Source of the DNA: an uncultured Erysipelotrichaceae bacterium
Lineage (GTDB): Bacteria; Bacillota_I; Bacilli_A; Erysipelotrichales; Erysipelotrichaceae
Length of the DNA stretch: 5,982 nucleotides
Direction: 5' to 3'
Assembly (NCBI GenBank): GCA_900314345.1
Contig: OMUX01000019.1
Span: forward strand, 1 to 5,982
The stretch's first letter is position 1; every line of letters begins with the position of its first letter. Under the pieces are notes generated by a model. It ran no database searches. It was given only the letters and a program-made list of their open reading frames with translations, and had not been told where the DNA came from. Shown piece by piece: positions 5,209-5,982 of the stretch. The translations under genes and the position numbers were made by a program.

Positions 5209-5982
5209 GATGCATCACCTTTCGGGGCATAGCTCATCAGATCGCTTGGCGAGAAGGAAATCCGGATCTTTTCCCCTGCATCATACAGATGCACGCCGTC
5301 ATTCTTCTCAATGATCTTGAGCGTCTGTCCTTCACTCTTCACATAGTACTTGATGTAAAGGCCATAGTATTCCCTGTCTTCCACAACCCCGTCCAGCACG
5401 ATGTCATTTTCATGCGGACTGCTGTTGACATGCAGACGTTCCAGACGGATGTAATGGTGCCAGGAAGGATCCAGCTTGTTTCCGGCCTGGATCATCTTTT
5501 CAACCAGCGGATCATTCAGCCTGTTGATATCTCCGATGAAGTTGCAGACAAACTCTGTTGCAGAGTGATTGTAGATTTCATTCGGTGTACCGATCTGTTC
5601 AATGGAACCCTTGTTGAAGACCGCAATTCTGTCGGACAGGGTCAGTGCCTCTTCCTGATCATGGGTGACATAGATGCTTGTGATGCCGAAGTTCTTCTGC
5701 ATCTGCTTCAGTTCCCCGCGCAGCTGTACACGCAGCTTTGCGTCAAGGTTGGACAGCGGCTCATCCAGACAGATGATGGAAGGCTCTACAACCAGAGCTC
5801 TTGCAATGGCAACACGCTGCTGCTGGCCGCCGGACAAAGCAGAGACAGGCTTGGCCAGCTGTTCATCGCTCAGATCCATTCTCTTTGCGATATCCCTGAC
5901 CTTCTTGTCAATTTCAGGCTTCTTCAGCTTCTTTACCTTGAGACCATAGGCAATGTTGTCATAGACCGTCATGGTCGGAAAC
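5205..5982 (-). CDS. ABC transporter ATP-binding protein, FbpC/PotA type (5' end outside window)
   Basis: This is the cytoplasmic ATPase that powers the adjacent permease. The gene runs off the right edge. The visible reading starts FPTMTVYDNIAYGLK, the conserved segment just after the Q-loop, so the Met at 5972 is internal and about 90 N-terminal residues, including Walker A, are missing. Numbering from that Met: signature LSGGQQQR (46-53), Walker B IICLDEP with Asp70 and Glu71, D-loop SNLDAKLR, and switch His104 in THD. The core is intact and should be active. Beyond about residue 145 is a C-terminal domain whose IRLERLHV...GVV...YYGLYIKYYV...ISFSPSDL pattern fits a TOBE-2 domain, diverged in its first part (IRLERL where IRPE is usual). 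The closest classes are FbpC, PotA and AfuC; MalK-type sugar ATPases are less likely with a fused permease partner. The stop overlaps the permease start by 4 bases. The operon promoter and any binding-protein gene must lie beyond the window. Confidence 0.93.
   Translation of the reverse strand, partial: FPTMTVYDNIAYGLKVKKLKKPEIDKKVRDIAKRMDLSDEQLAKPVSALSGGQQQRVAIARALVVEPSIICLDEPLSNLDAKLRVQLRGELKQMQKNFGITSIYVTHDQEEALTLSDRIAVFNKGSIEQIGTPNEIYNHSATEFVCNFIGDINRLNDPLVEKMIQAGNKLDPSWHHYIRLERLHVNSSPHENDIVLDGVVEDREYYGLYIKYYVKSEGQTLKIIEKNDGVHLYDAGEKIRISFSPSDLMSYAPKGDAS
5214..5220 (-). promoter_or_regulatory. Strong ribosome binding site of the permease gene
   Basis: AGGTGAT on the minus strand matches seven bases of the anti-Shine-Dalgarno complement and sits 5 bases before ATG 5208-5206, inside the end of the ATPase gene. 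It supports ATG 5208 over the in-frame ATG three codons later (5199-5197). Confidence 0.75.

Noticed and set aside
5949..5972. ATG at 5972-5970 as the real start of the ATPase
   Set aside because: It sits in the conserved FPTMTVYDN segment, with the frame open to the window edge and Walker A missing, so the gene clearly begins outside the window.
3307..5982. Confident label as a ferric-iron transporter
   Set aside because: The fused permease and FbpC-like ATPase are shared by iron, hexose-phosphate, thiamine and phosphonate importers, and no binding protein or iron-box is visible.

Overview
The window is about 6 kb of moderate-GC bacterial chromosome. AGGAGG-type ribosome binding sites, tightly overlapping genes and a fragment resembling the tail of Rpn/PD-(D/E)XK transposase-like proteins suggest a Bacillota (Firmicutes), possibly an Erysipelotrichia-like gut bacterium. 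That placement is an inference from style, not from a marker gene.

Layout. Bases 1-331 hold no intact gene, only a short plus-strand fragment (about 170-331) that looks like the C-terminal tail of an Rpn-family nuclease, closed by a hairpin terminator at 355-385. A minus-strand gene (386-1063) encodes an acidic 225-residue protein that I do not recognise. A 179-base divergent spacer (1064-1242) carries a consensus -10 box and a perfect 7-bp dyad just upstream of a plus-strand phosphohexomutase gene (1243-2652), which has all four signature motifs of the alpha-D-phosphohexomutase superfamily. A bidirectional terminator (2665-2691) separates it from a convergent minus-strand operon.

The operon reads from the right edge leftwards. 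It contains an ABC ATPase of the FbpC/PotA type whose 5' end lies beyond the window, a 633-residue two-domain (fused) ABC permease of the FbpB/AfuB type, and a 203-residue HAD phosphatase resembling YihX, a glucose-1-phosphate phosphatase. Each junction is a 4-base ATGA overlap, so the three genes are very likely co-transcribed and translationally coupled. No substrate-binding protein is visible; it may lie upstream of the ATPase, outside the window.

How it may work together. Transporters of this class are often labelled ferric-iron importers by default, but the family also includes hexose-phosphate (AfuABC), phosphonate and thiamine systems. Coupling to a sugar-phosphatase-like HAD gene, next to a phosphoglucomutase/phosphomannomutase, makes a phosphorylated small molecule at least as plausible a substrate as iron. 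This is a hypothesis from context. I did not find a clearly new system; the most useful leads are this transporter-phosphatase coupling and the dyad centred near -41 of the mutase promoter.
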